The notes beneath the pieces are model-generated. The model was not told the DNA's origin and made no database searches. It saw only the letters and a program-made list of their open reading frames with translations. Below are positions 1 to 15,700 of a DNA stretch of 61,366 nucleotides, one piece after another. The position numbers were made by a program, and so were the translations under genes. Numbering within the stretch: position 1 is the stretch's first letter; each line of letters starts with the position of its first letter. This DNA is from an uncultured Rhodospirillaceae bacterium. Lineage in GTDB: Bacteria > Pseudomonadota > Alphaproteobacteria > Reyranellales > Reyranellaceae. The stretch spans positions 1-61,366 of the forward strand of contig CAMFGZ010000028.1 of NCBI GenBank assembly GCA_945952105.1, written 5' to 3'.

Positions 1-1517
<1,517 letters not shown>

Positions 1518-1571
1518 GTTGTCCTACTGTTCTGTGGACGTAATTCGCGAAGTCGGGACGTCGATCACCCG

Positions 1572-5741
<4,170 letters not shown>

Positions 5742-5892
5742 CCTGCGTCCTCGAAGGTTCAAGGGCGGTGATAAACACCCGCTGCTTTCTCGGAGCTCCC
5801 GGCCCGCCAGCCGTTCGCCCCATCCGTCGCAGAGGGCCACTTGTCGGAAAGGACCCCTTTGGGGGAAGTCCGTTCGGAAAAGAGGCCCGAAC

Positions 5893-5920
5893 GGGCCGGC
5901 CTCCCGAAGGAAGCCGGCCC
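5893..5920 (-). promoter_or_regulatory. Hairpin in rplL-rpoB spacer, possible attenuator
   Basis: An 8 bp perfect GC stem (GGGCCGGC at 5893-5900 pairing with GCCGGCCC at 5913-5920) sits 16 bases downstream of the rplL stop on the minus strand. Attenuation and RNA processing between rplL and rpoB are known in E. coli and set the ratio of ribosomal protein to polymerase subunits. Here no clean T-run directly follows; a TTTT occurs about 15 bases later, within a second small stem (GTTCGG/CCGAAC). It may be a partial terminator or a processing site. Confidence 0.4.
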
Positions 5921-5935
5921 GGCCGGTAAACGTTC

Positions 5936-6310
5936 TTACTTGAGCTCGACCTTGGCGCCTTCGGCCTCGAGCTTCTGCTTGAGCTTCTCGGCATCGGCCT
6001 TCGGCACGCCTTCCTTGATCGGCTTCGGCGCGGCCTCGACCAGATCCTTGGCTTCCTTCAGGCCGAGGCCGGTGATCTCGCGGACCACCTTGATGACGTT
6101 GATCTTCTTGTCGCCGGCGGCGGCGAGAACGACGGTGAACTCATCCTTCGCCTCGGCGGCCGGAGCGGCAGCGCCACCGCCAGCGGCGGCAACGGCGACC
6201 GGAGCGGCGGCGCTGACGCCCCACTTCTCTTCCAGCAGCTTGCTGAGCTGAGCGGCCTCGAGGACCGACAGGGCCGACAACTCTTCGACCAGCTTTTCGA
6301 GATTAGCCAT
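5936..6310 (-). CDS. rplL: 50S ribosomal protein L7/L12
   Basis: This is the stalk protein of the large ribosomal subunit, which recruits and stimulates translation factor GTPases. It is 124 residues: an N-terminal dimerisation helix pair (MANLEKLVEELSALSVLEAA), an Ala/Gly-rich hinge at roughly residues 35-55, and the C-terminal factor-binding domain with the conserved KTxVVLAAAGDKKINVIK-like strand (here EFTVVLAAAGDKKINVIKVV). The ATG at 6308-6310 has a GGAG-like site upstream. It lies 54 bp after rplJ, with which it forms the L10-L12 complex, and is the last gene before the rpoB spacer hairpin. Confidence 0.97.
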   Translation of the reverse strand: MANLEKLVEELSALSVLEAAQLSKLLEEKWGVSAAAPVAVAAAGGGAAAPAAEAKDEFTVVLAAAGDKKINVIKVVREITGLGLKEAKDLVEAAPKPIKEGVPKADAEKLKQKLEAEGAKVELK

Positions 6311-6364
6311 TTTAGTCTCCTAGTAACCCGAACTTCGATTTCGTGACGTCGATATGATTGCGAC

Positions 6365-6892
6365 TTACGCCGCCTTCGCGCCGTCTTCCTTGGCTCCGTA
6401 AGCCCCGAACACACGAGCGAGCTGACCGGCGGGCGCCACCAGAACGCCAGCGACCTTGGTCGCCGGAGCCTGCAGCAGGCCGATGATCTTCCCGCGCAGA
6501 GCATCGAGGGACGGCAGGGTGGCGAGGGCCTGGACGCCAGCGACGTCCAATGCTTCTCCGCCGAGCGAGCCGCCGACGATGGTCAGCTTTTCGTTGTCCT
6601 TGGCGAAGGCCGCGACGACTTTCGCCGCTGCGACCGGATCCTTGGAATAGGCGATGGCAGTCGGTCCCGTGAACATGGGGCCGAGCGCCGTGAAGGCCGT
6701 GCCCTCGAGGGCACGGAGCGTGAGCCGGTTCTTCGTGACCTTGTAGCTAGCGCCGGCTGCCCTGATCTTGCGACGCAGGTCCGTCACTTCCTGGACGGTC
6801 AAGCCTGACTGGCGAGTGATCACCATCAGGTTGGCGTCCTTGAAGATCTGGTTCAGCTCGACGATCGCTTCGGCCTTTTCCGAACGATTCAC
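6365..6892 (-). CDS. rplJ: 50S ribosomal protein L10
   Basis: L10 anchors the L7/L12 stalk dimers to 23S rRNA, and the complex represses its own mRNA. I choose the GTG at 6890-6892 (protein MNRSEKAEAIVELNQIFKDA, 175 residues) because a GGAG sits six bases upstream and the family normally begins this way. The in-frame TTG at 6904 would place that GGAG inside the coding region. The rRNA-binding N-terminal domain shows the expected KNRLTLRAL segment. The C-terminal helix that carries L12 dimers is present. It is preceded by a 333 bp leader, consistent with autogenous control. Confidence 0.95.
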   Translation of the reverse strand: MNRSEKAEAIVELNQIFKDANLMVITRQSGLTVQEVTDLRRKIRAAGASYKVTKNRLTLRALEGTAFTALGPMFTGPTAIAYSKDPVAAAKVVAAFAKDNEKLTIVGGSLGGEALDVAGVQALATLPSLDALRGKIIGLLQAPATKVAGVLVAPAGQLARVFGAYGAKEDGAKAA

Positions 6893-7225
6893 GGCTTTCT
6901 CCAACTAAGGTCCAACCCGGGGGATCCGGATCGGACCGGCTGCGTTACAGACTGCGCAGCCTCCGTTAGCGGGTTAGCGCGAACGGAGACCTTGCGGTCC
7001 GGTTCGCCTGCCCCGGAAGTTCGGGCGCGTGCGCGCACCAGAAGGTGCAGCGTCGATTCCCTTGCCCCCGTCTGCGCTGGCGGGTTTCCCCATTACACGA
7101 GGCCCTTGGGGGCCAAGTACCGGCGGTCTCGGACAGGTGGAGCTCGAAACCTTGCGGTCCCTTCGCTCCTCCCGCCGCTTGCCTTTCAGCCTGCGGCGGA
7201 AACTCTAAAATTCCTTGCCCGCGCC
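6893..7225 (-). promoter_or_regulatory. rplJ leader region (L10-type autoregulatory RNA candidate)
   Basis: These 333 bases between rplA and rplJ contain no credible gene on either strand. On the minus strand the RNA is highly structured: a GGCCC/GGGCC stem at 7101-7114, an adjoining GTGTAATGGGGAAACCC stretch around 7082-7098, and a GTCTGTAAC/GCGCAG-rich stem near 6940-6965. A leader of this size and position is where the L10-L12 binding RNA lies in many bacteria. Assignment rests on position and on visible stems; I cannot run a covariance model. A promoter may also lie here. Confidence 0.6.
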
Positions 7226-7921
7226 TCAGGTCGTGAGGGCGGTGGCCGGATCGAGCTTGATGCCCGGACCCATCGTCGAGCTCAGCGACACCTTCTTGAT
7301 GAAGGTGCCCTTGGCGCCCGACGGCTTGGCGCGATTGATGGCCGCGACGAGCGCCTTGACGTTGGCGGCGATCGCCTCCTCGCTGAACGACGCCTTGCCG
7401 ACGCCAGCATGAATGATGCCAGCCTTCTCGGCTCGGAACTCGATCGAGCCGGCCTTGGCGGCCTTAACCGCGGCGGCCACGTCCTGCGTAACCGTGCCGA
7501 GCTTCGGGTTCGGCATCAGGCCGCGCGGACCCAGCACCTTACCGAGACGACCGACGATGCCCATCATGTCCGGCGTCGCGATGCAGCGCTCGAACGCCAT
7601 CTCGCCACCGTTGATCTTCTCGGCGAGGTCCTCGGCGCCGACCAGATCGGCACCGGCGGCCTTGGCCTCGTCGGCCTTCGGGCCGCGGGCGAACACCGCC
7701 ACGCGCACCGACTTGCCGGTGCCGTTCGGCAGCTCGATCATGCCGCGCACCGCCTGGTCGGCGTGACGCGGATCGATGCCGAGGTTCATCGCGACCTCGA
7801 TGGTCTCGTCGAACTTCGCCTTGGCGTTGGCCTTGACGATCTTCACCGCCTCTTCGAGCGGGTACATCTTCTCGCGGTCGACCGTGGCGGACGCCGTCTT
7901 GTAACGCTTGCCCTGGGCCAT
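7226..7921 (-). CDS. rplA: 50S ribosomal protein L1
   Basis: L1 forms the mobile stalk at the E site of the large subunit, helps release deacylated tRNA, and represses translation of the L11-L1 mRNA. The protein is 231 residues, full length, starting MAQGKRYKTASATVDREKMY. The conserved L1 block GPRGLMPNPKLGTVT is present near residues 140-155, and the C-terminal GTFIKKVSLSSTMGPGIKLD segment is typical. The gene follows rplK by four bases, so the two are very probably translationally coupled. The rplJ leader follows it. Confidence 0.97.
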   Translation of the reverse strand: MAQGKRYKTASATVDREKMYPLEEAVKIVKANAKAKFDETIEVAMNLGIDPRHADQAVRGMIELPNGTGKSVRVAVFARGPKADEAKAAGADLVGAEDLAEKINGGEMAFERCIATPDMMGIVGRLGKVLGPRGLMPNPKLGTVTQDVAAAVKAAKAGSIEFRAEKAGIIHAGVGKASFSEEAIAANVKALVAAINRAKPSGAKGTFIKKVSLSSTMGPGIKLDPATALTT

Positions 7922-7925
7922 GGTC

Positions 7926-8354
7926 CTACTCCACCACCTGGAGGCCCATCGAGCGGGCAGAGCCCACCACCTGGGCCATCGCCGACTCGACGCTGTCGCA
8001 GTTGAGATCGGGCATCTTCTGCTCGGCGATCTCCTTGACCTGCTTCTTGGTCACTTTGCCCACGATCTGCGTGCCGACCGTCTTGGCGCCCGACTCGATG
8101 CCGGCCGCCTTCTTCAGGAAGTAGGTCACCGGCGGCGTCTTGGTGACGAAAGAGAAGCTGCGGTCTTGGAACACGGTGATGACCACCGGGATCGGCATGC
8201 CCGGCTCCATCTTCTGCGTGCGAGCGTTGAACTGCTTGCAGAATTCCATGATGTTGACGCCCTGCTGACCGAGCGCGGGGCCGATCGGCGGAGACGGATT
8301 GGCCTTGCCAGCCGGCACTTGCAGCTTGACGTAGGCTTGGATCTTTTTAGCCAT
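7926..8354 (-). CDS. rplK: 50S ribosomal protein L11
   Basis: L11 binds the GTPase-associated centre of 23S rRNA and is needed for stringent-response signalling. It is 142 residues and starts MAKKIQAYVKLQVPAGKANP, with the classic PSPPIGPALGQQGVNIMEFC block in the N-terminal domain and the RNA-binding C-terminal segment GTQIVGKVTKKQVKEIAE. It is immediately upstream of rplA. Unusually it is not preceded by nusG: a gene for a secreted protein lies between them, and a terminator-like hairpin separates that gene from rplK, so rplK probably has its own promoter in 8355-8465. Confidence 0.97.
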   Translation of the reverse strand: MAKKIQAYVKLQVPAGKANPSPPIGPALGQQGVNIMEFCKQFNARTQKMEPGMPIPVVITVFQDRSFSFVTKTPPVTYFLKKAAGIESGAKTVGTQIVGKVTKKQVKEIAEQKMPDLNCDSVESAMAQVVGSARSMGLQVVE

Positions 8355-8465
8355 GCATACCCCTTACTTGTGGGTGGCGCGGTTCGGCTATGGCTGGCCT
8401 CCCGCACCGTTTGACGGTTAAGCCCCTGATCCGTAAGGATTTTCGGCCTCAACCCACCTCATGAG

Positions 8466-8490
8466 AAAAGGCTGGCGAACGGCCAGCCCC
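8466..8490 (-). terminator. Rho-independent terminator after the secreted-protein gene
   Basis: The minus strand reads GGCTGGC-CGTTC-GCCAGCC, a perfect 7 bp stem with a 5-base loop, followed directly by TTTT. It lies about 75 bases past the stop of the gene at 8564-9220 and about 110 bases before the rplK start. It would cut the nusG-side transcript from the rplK-rpoC transcript at least in part. Confidence 0.65.
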
Positions 8491-8563
8491 TCAAGGGCGC
8501 GGGGTGTAGCAAACTCCCCGGCGCGCCACAACCCCCTGATTTCCCTGAATCATGTGGCCCAAT

Positions 8564-9220
8564 CTAGCGGGCGGGAGGTTTCGTTGGCCTGTCGACGCCA
8601 GCGGATATGGTGGTGCCGGTGGCGTCTGGCAAGAAGCTGAGCTTGACGAGGGTGGAAGTACCGCAGGCGTCGACCGTCCAATTCTCGGTCCATGACCGAG
8701 GATCCACACCCGGGCGGGCCTTGGGAGCCGGGGTGCCATAGGCGCCAAACGCTGTGTCGACAACCCTAACCGTGTTGCAGCCGGCAGGCTTGGGACCATT
8801 GGCCTCCGCCGCCAATGTCGCATAGCGGATGCCGTCCCGCTGGAGGAGCGGATCGGCGATGGTCGTCCCCGGCAGCAGGGCCGTTCGAGACGACGAGCCG
8901 CCGGGCACGATGTTGTAGAACAGATTGAACGTCTTCGACTTGCCGCAGCCGGTCCACTTGGTCGTCAGCTTCCAGACACCGGAGGTCGGAGCGCCCGCCG
9001 CATTGAAGGTCGGCATCTTGTAGAAAGCAACATCCACCAGCGCCCCCTGGGCCGTCGGACAGGGCGCGGAGGAGAGGTTCCAGTCGGCAATGGCGTTTTC
9101 CCGGACCGCCTGCTGCTCGGCGGGCGTATTCAGGAATTTCACAAGGTCGCTCTGGGTATCGGCCCACGCCGATACGGCGCCCGTCAGGGCGAAGACGACA
9201 GCCAGGACACTGAAGCGCAC
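8564..9220 (-). CDS. Hypothetical secreted protein inserted between nusG and rplK
   Basis: The product has 218 residues from a GTG start at 9218-9220 with an AGGTGG ribosome site upstream. A clear signal peptide (about residues 1-20, ending AVSAWA before DTQSD) sends it to the periplasm or outside. The mature part has four Cys residues (in APCPT, TGCGK, AGCNT, DACGT), likely forming two disulfides, and no membrane segment. I do not recognise the family. Its position is odd, because nusG and rplK are normally adjacent. It is followed by its own terminator and preceded by a 59 bp gap from nusG, so it is probably read through from secE-nusG. Function unknown. Confidence 0.75.
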   Translation of the reverse strand: MRFSVLAVVFALTGAVSAWADTQSDLVKFLNTPAEQQAVRENAIADWNLSSAPCPTAQGALVDVAFYKMPTFNAAGAPTSGVWKLTTKWTGCGKSKTFNLFYNIVPGGSSSRTALLPGTTIADPLLQRDGIRYATLAAEANGPKPAGCNTVRVVDTAFGAYGTPAPKARPGVDPRSWTENWTVDACGTSTLVKLSFLPDATGTTISAGVDRPTKPPAR

Positions 9221-9279
9221 GAACCACCTCTCCGAGTGGGGGAACAGTCTACAGACATTCCCCCGGAGACGGCGGGAAA

Positions 9280-9816
9280 TCAGATCTTCTCGACCTGCGC
9301 GTAGTCGAGTTCGACAGGGGTCGAGCGGCCGAAGATCGAGACGGCGACCTTCAGGCGGGCGCGCTCCTCGTCCACGTCCTCGACGGTGCCGTTGAACGAG
9401 GCAAACGGGCCGTCGGCCACCTTGACCTGCTCGCCGATCTCGAAGCTGACGGCGGGCTTGGGACGCTCCACGCCCTCCTGGACCTGCTTCAGGATCCGAT
9501 TGGCTTCGGCATCAGAGATCGGCACCGGCTTGCCCCGGCCACCGCCGCCCAGGAAGCCCGTGACCTTGGCCGTGTTCTTGACCAGGTGCCAGGAGTCGTC
9601 GGTGAGATCCATCTTCACGAGCACGTAGCCCGGGAAGAACTTGCGCTCGGTGTTGACCTTCGCGCCGCGCCGAACCTCGACGACCTCTTCGGTCGGCACG
9701 ATGACCTCGGTGATCTCGTCGTCGAGGCCCTTCTTGCCGGCCTGCTCGCGGATCGACTGGGCGACCTTGTTCTCGAAGCCCGAGTAGGCGTGAACGACGT
9801 ACCAGCGATGAGCCAT
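9280..9816 (-). CDS. nusG: Transcription termination/antitermination protein NusG
   Basis: NusG binds RNA polymerase, suppresses pausing, and links it to Rho or to the leading ribosome. The protein is 178 residues. The NGN domain starts MAHRWYVVHAYSGFENKVAQ and contains the conserved RKFFPGYVLVKMDL stretch; the C-terminal KOW domain runs from about residue 125 (EQVKVADGPFASFNGTVEDV). The secE stop is one base upstream, so secE and nusG are coupled. Downstream it faces an unrelated secreted-protein gene rather than rplK. Confidence 0.97.
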   Translation of the reverse strand: MAHRWYVVHAYSGFENKVAQSIREQAGKKGLDDEITEVIVPTEEVVEVRRGAKVNTERKFFPGYVLVKMDLTDDSWHLVKNTAKVTGFLGGGGRGKPVPISDAEANRILKQVQEGVERPKPAVSFEIGEQVKVADGPFASFNGTVEDVDEERARLKVAVSIFGRSTPVELDYAQVEKI

Positions 9817-9817
9817 G

Positions 9818-10012
9818 TCAGGAAACTCCGAGCAGAAGCTTCACGACGAAGCCAATGACCTTGTCGGCCACAAGGAAAAACAGGGCCGCGATGACGACGA
9901 AGATGAACACCATGCTGGTGGTGATCATCGTCTCCCGCCGCGTCGGCCAAGTGACCCGGGCCACCTCGGCCCGGACCTCACGCGCGAACTCGATCGGATT
10001 CTTTGTCGTCAT
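9818..10012 (-). CDS. secE: Preprotein translocase subunit SecE
   Basis: SecE clamps and stabilises the SecYEG channel in the inner membrane. This is the short, single-span form: 64 residues, starting MTTKNPIEFAREVRAEVARV, with the conserved amphipathic helix ending VTWPTRRETMITTSMVF and one C-terminal membrane helix (about residues 35-60). It lies 20 bases after tRNA-Trp and one base before nusG, the standard arrangement. Confidence 0.95.
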   Translation of the reverse strand: MTTKNPIEFAREVRAEVARVTWPTRRETMITTSMVFIFVVIAALFFLVADKVIGFVVKLLLGVS

Positions 10013-10032
10013 GGGCGCCGTTCTTCAAATAA

Positions 10033-10108
10033 TGGCAGGAGCGGAGGGGCTCGAACCCCCGACCCTCGGTTTTGGAGACCGATGCTCTACCAACTGAGCT
10101 ACACTCCT
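10033..10108 (-). tRNA. tRNA-Trp (anticodon CCA)
   Basis: The minus strand folds as a complete cloverleaf: acceptor AGGAGTG pairing with CGCTCCT, D arm with AGCTCAGTTGGTAGAGC, anticodon loop CTCCAAA with anticodon CCA, and T loop GTTCGAGCC. The 3' CCA is encoded. It sits between tuf and secE, the usual alphaproteobacterial place, and is probably released by processing of the tuf transcript. Confidence 0.97.
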
Positions 10109-10155
10109 GCAGTCAAATCACCGCCGTTTGGTGCCGGCGGCGATCCTCTATAGCA

Positions 10156-11346
<1,191 letters not shown>

Positions 11347-11410
11347 GGTGTCACGACCCTCGTGATTCTTTCAGACACAGACCGTACTGACCGGCCGGCT
11401 AGGCCAATCC

Positions 11411-11484
11411 TGGAGCGGGTGAAGGGAATCGAACCCTCGTCGTAAGCTTGGAAGGCTTCTGCTCTACCATTGAGCTACACCCGC
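11411..11484 (-). tRNA. tRNA-Gly (anticodon TCC)
   Basis: On the minus strand GCGGGTG pairs with CACCCGC, the anticodon loop reads CTTCCAA with anticodon TCC, and the T arm has GGGTTCGATTCCC. CCA is encoded. It is 38 bases downstream of tRNA-Tyr and upstream of tuf, matching the classical tyr-gly-tuf arrangement. Confidence 0.97.
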
Positions 11485-11522
11485 AAACGCCCGAATACAG
11501 CCAATCCCGCGCAATGGTCCGA

Positions 11523-11609
11523 TGGTGGAGGGGGAAGGATTCGAACCTTCGTAGACGCGAAGTCGGCAGATTTACAGTCTGCTGCCATTGACCGCTCGGC
11601 CACCCCTCC
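11523..11609 (-). tRNA. tRNA-Tyr (anticodon GTA)
   Basis: An 87-base type II tRNA with a long variable arm. Acceptor GGAGGGG pairs with CCCCTCC, the anticodon loop is CTGTAAA with anticodon GTA, and the 3' CCA is encoded. It is the first gene of the minus-strand tRNA-tuf-secE cluster and is divergent from rlmB, so the promoter of the cluster should lie in 11610-11750. Confidence 0.97.
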
Positions 11610-11808
11610 GTCCCAACGGGCATAGAACGAAAAAGCCTGTAGGGGCGCGGAGATACAGTGGCTTCCGGGGACAGGCAAGCACTTCCTTGAGGATGGAACG
11701 AAACCGCCGCTTCAAAGCCCGGTGGGGGGAACATTTCACGCCGCTCCTTCATGCCCCGCCCCGGCGCCGGATTTGCCCGCCTGCGCGGCGCGCCATACAA
11801 GGCTGGCC

Positions 11809-12573
11809 ATGCCTCCCCGCCCCAATAGGCCGCACCGCCAGTCCCGCGGTGGCCACCAATCCGTCTGGCTGTTCGGCCGCCATGCCGTGCTGGCCGCTCT
11901 CGCCAACCCCGAGCGGCGCGTCGAGCGGCTGTTCGCCACACGCGAGATGGCCGAGCGCCACGCCCCGGAGATCGGCAAGACCGCCCCGGTCATCGTCTCG
12001 CGCGAGGATTTGAACCAGCGCCTGCCCAACGGCGCTGTCCATCAGGGCATTGCGGCCCTCGTGGCTCCCCTGGAAGAGCCCGGCCTGGAAGACGTCCTTG
12101 CACGCTGCGGCGACAATGCCCTCGTCCTGGTGCTCGACCAGGTGAGCGACCCGCACAATGTCGGCGCCATCCTGCGATCCGCGGCCGCGTTCGGCGCCGC
12201 GGGCGTGATCGTCACCGACCGACACACGCCTTCCGACACCGGTACGCTGGCCAAGGCCGCTTCCGGTGCCCTCGAGGTCGTGCCGCTGATGCGCGCGGTC
12301 AACCTTGCGCGCACGCTGGACCAGCTCAAGGAAGCGGGGTTCTGGAGCTATGGGCTGGCCGAGAGCGGCGATACGCGGATTTCCGATCTCGACTTCAAGG
12401 GCCGAACCTGCATCGTGCTGGGGGCCGAGGGTGAAGGACTGCGTCGGCTCACCTCGGAGAAATGCGATCGGCTCGTGACGATTCCCACCACCGATGCCCT
12501 TTCCGCCCTCAACGTCTCCAACGCCGCCGCCGTCGCGGCCTACGAGTGGGCGCGACAACGGCCGGTGGCTTGA
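11809..12573 (+). CDS. rlmB: 23S rRNA (guanosine-2'-O)-methyltransferase RlmB, TrmH/SpoU family
   Basis: This SAM-dependent enzyme methylates the ribose of a guanosine in 23S rRNA. The ATG at 11809 gives 254 residues; an upstream in-frame start would add 29 residues without family character. The order is a basic N-terminal tail, a substrate-binding domain starting VWLFGRHAVLAAL near residue 19, then the knotted SPOUT domain with its three motifs: DPHNVGAILRS, VLGAEGEGL and LNVSNAAAV. It is divergent from tRNA-Tyr, a common neighbour for this gene. RlmB is the usual assignment; a tRNA-directed TrmH relative cannot be excluded by eye. Confidence 0.88.
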   Translation: MPPRPNRPHRQSRGGHQSVWLFGRHAVLAALANPERRVERLFATREMAERHAPEIGKTAPVIVSREDLNQRLPNGAVHQGIAALVAPLEEPGLEDVLARCGDNALVLVLDQVSDPHNVGAILRSAAAFGAAGVIVTDRHTPSDTGTLAKAASGALEVVPLMRAVNLARTLDQLKEAGFWSYGLAESGDTRISDLDFKGRTCIVLGAEGEGLRRLTSEKCDRLVTIPTTDALSALNVSNAAAVAAYEWARQRPVA

Positions 12574-12784
12574 GGCGCACGCCCCGCTGCCACGCCGCCC
12601 CCATTGGAACCCGGTCCTGTCAGTCTCCCGCTCCCGGTTTCAGCGACGTGCCGGTCGGCTGCGCCCGTCGCGGGCGCGCCACCTTGATGGCTCTCAATTT
12701 CGGTAGCGCCGATCCTGAACTCCAGACAAATTCACGGATGCCGCAACCAGCGTGCAGCGCAGCAGATTCGGGGGCTGAGGCGAG

Positions 12785-15700
12785 ATGGCGACTTTCATTG
12801 CGACGAATACCAGTACCGCGACCAGCAATGGCTTCGTCTTTCCAGGGACGGATGACGAACTCTTCATTCCGCTCAACGTCTACATCTATGCGACGGGCGC
12901 CGGTTTTGTCGGTGTCACGGGTCCAGGCGGCGGGACCGTCCAGAACAACGGCCAGATTGTCGGTCACGACGGCGGGATATCCCTGGGGGCGGCCAATCAA
13001 ACAACGACCATCCTGAACTTCTCGGCCGGCACCATCGGCTCGACGACCGGCGCCGCCATCGACGTCGTCGCCACCGGTCCGGGCGGCGGCCTCGACATCG
13101 AGAATGATGGCATTGTGAATGGCGCGACCGTCGCGATCAGCGTCGATGGCACCGGAAGGGTCGTGAACAACGGGCTGATTTCCTCGGCCGGCACCGGCAT
13201 TACCCAGCTGGGAACCGTCGCCTCGACCACCCTCTTCTCCCTCGTCAACGGCAATAACGGTGTGATCGTGGGCGGCTACGACGCACAGGGCAGCCTGATT
13301 GCCGAGAAGATGGACAATAGCGGCGTCATCAACGGGAGCATCCTGCTGGGCGATGGGGATGGCGCTTCCTTCACCAACCAGACGACCGGAAGCCTGACCG
13401 GAGCGGCCATGGGCAGCGGGGGCTCCGTCACCTACGGAAACGGAGACGACGACCGCTTCCTGAATCTGGGCACCATGGGCACCCTGGCCTGGGGCAACGG
13501 CGACCATGCCTACGCGCTGAACTACGGCATCATGGGCGGCGTCACCCTGGGTGACGGCGACGGCGGGTTCTTCGGCAATGCCGGCACGATCAACGGCGAC
13601 GTTCAGCTCGGCGACGGCACCGGCCAGATTTTCGATTCGACCATCGGGCTGATCTACAACAGCGGCAATCCGAACGGCGCCACGATTACCGCGGGCTCGG
13701 GAGGAGCAGTCATCGTCGGGGCGCAGAACGGCGGCCAGCTCGTGGGCGGGGCGGGCAGCGACGTGCTGATCGCCAACCAGACGACGCAGGTCGGCTACAA
13801 CATCGTCACGACACTGGATGGTCGGGGCGGCAGCAACGCGCTTTACGGCGGCCAGGGCACCAACCTCTTCCTGTCCGGTGACGCGACCTACAACCAGATC
13901 TGGGGTCGTGCCGCGGCGTTCTCCGCCAATGGCTTCACGAACAACACGGTCGACTATGCGGCGGTGACCGGCGCCGGGCGCGGCGTCTACGTCGACCTCA
14001 TGAACGGCCACAACGCCTACATCATCGACAACGGCGCCTACACCTTCATCGACTCGATCTCCAACGTGCCCAACGTCAATGGCACCGCGGGCGTCGACGT
14101 CATCCAGGCCGGCGTCGGCCTCAGCGTCATCGAAGGGCGCGGTGGCGGCGATCATCTCTATACCGGCAGCGGCGCGGACACGTTCGTCTACACGAGCTAC
14201 GGCGACAGCAACCTGATGACCGGCTACGACACGATCTCGGGCTTCCGCAGCGGCGTCGACAAGATCGACGTCTCGGCGCTCGGTCTGACCAGTGCCAACG
14301 TGCTGATCGAGTCGGGCGCCACGAGTACCGTGCTCTATTTCGAGATGACGCCGGGCACCTTCAACGCCGCGACCGATCTCGCGATCTCATTCACCGGCGC
14401 CAACGCCCTCACCGCCTCCGACATCACTTTCGCGTCGAGCGAACCCAACGGCTGGTCGTTCTACGACTACGACAATTTCTATGGCACCGGCTATCCCGAC
14501 CCGAGCCTGATGCCGACCGGCACGACGGCATTCGACGACTACATCAACGTCGGCCTCGTGCTTGAACGCGCCCACGATCCGACCAGCCTGCTGCAGGCCG
14601 ACTGGGGAACTCGCCAGAAGGAACTCGCCGCTCTGGGCGACGACCCGTTCGCCTACTATGGCGCCAGCAGCGAGTCCTACAACGCCTTGATCGAAGCGCT
14701 GCACGAGCTTGGCATCGATCTGTCCACCAACCCGGCCTACGAATCGTCGGCTGCATCCCGCACCGCCTGGATCAAGCTCTCGGCCTCGGATTTTCAAAAG
14801 CTGTTCGGCCAGGAATTGCTCTACAGCGAGGGCGGCAGCGGCCCGATCTACTGGAAGGGCAATCTCGCGCTCAATTCCAAGGTGGCCGAGCTCGGCACGG
14901 TGAAAGGCCTCGCATTCGACGTCGACTACGGCCACACCAAGTTGGCCGAGCTCGACCTGAGGCACGACGTGTTGCCGGACGGCAGCACGGCGCAGGGCAG
15001 CCCCCTCGCGGACGGCCGCCAGGGGCCGGGAAATGATGCGAGTGGAGCCCCGGTCTCGGTCATGCCGCAGGACGTCGCCGCACTCTACAACTTCCCGCTC
15101 GTCGGCCAGGACGTGCAGAGCGGCAAGATCGGCCTGATCGAGCCCGGCATGGGCAACGACACCTTCAGGTCCGAGTCTTTCGACACGTTGCTGGGCAACT
15201 ATCGTACTGCAATCGGCCTGCCATCCGCGGTCACGGTCCTGGGGCAGCAGCAAGGGGGCGCCGCACCAATCGACACCACCGAACGCGCGCTCGATGTGGG
15301 CGTCGCGACGGCAGTCAATCCGAACAGCACGCTGGTCCTCTATGCCGGCTCGGGAAACCAGGACAACGCCGGCGCGTCGGCCTACACCGCCTACCAGTCG
15401 GCAATCTTCGATTCCGACCACGCCGCCGTGGTGTCTTCGTCGTTCCGCTTCGGATCGATGCAACCAGGCGCCGATTCGCCGTTCCTGTGGGCGGCTCGCG
15501 AGCTCATGATCGACGCGGCGCTGCGCAACATATCGTTTTTCCAGTCGAGCGGCGACGGTGGTTCGAGCTACGCGACGGCCAACGGCCTCACCAACACCGC
15601 CAATTCCCGCGCCAGCGAATACAGCGTCATCGTCGGCGGAACCTCGATCAGCACCGGCGCCCTGGCGGCCACGGATCCAACGCTGAACGGCACCAGTGGC

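Noticed and set aside
10121..10140. Terminator between tuf and tRNA-Trp (CCGCCG/CGGCGG stem)
   Set aside because: The minus strand lacks a T-run directly after the stem and tRNA-Trp follows at once; it may be only a processing or structural element.
13340..13630. CRISPR-like or DNA tandem repeats in the S53 gene
   Set aside because: The repetition is at the protein level with diverged codons, inside a long open frame, with no direct DNA repeats of constant length.
12620..14155. A 511-codon open frame antisense to the S53 gene, Asp/Val/Ala-rich
   Set aside because: Its composition mirrors the Gly/Asn/Thr-rich repeats of the S53 N-terminus; no ribosome site and no domain.
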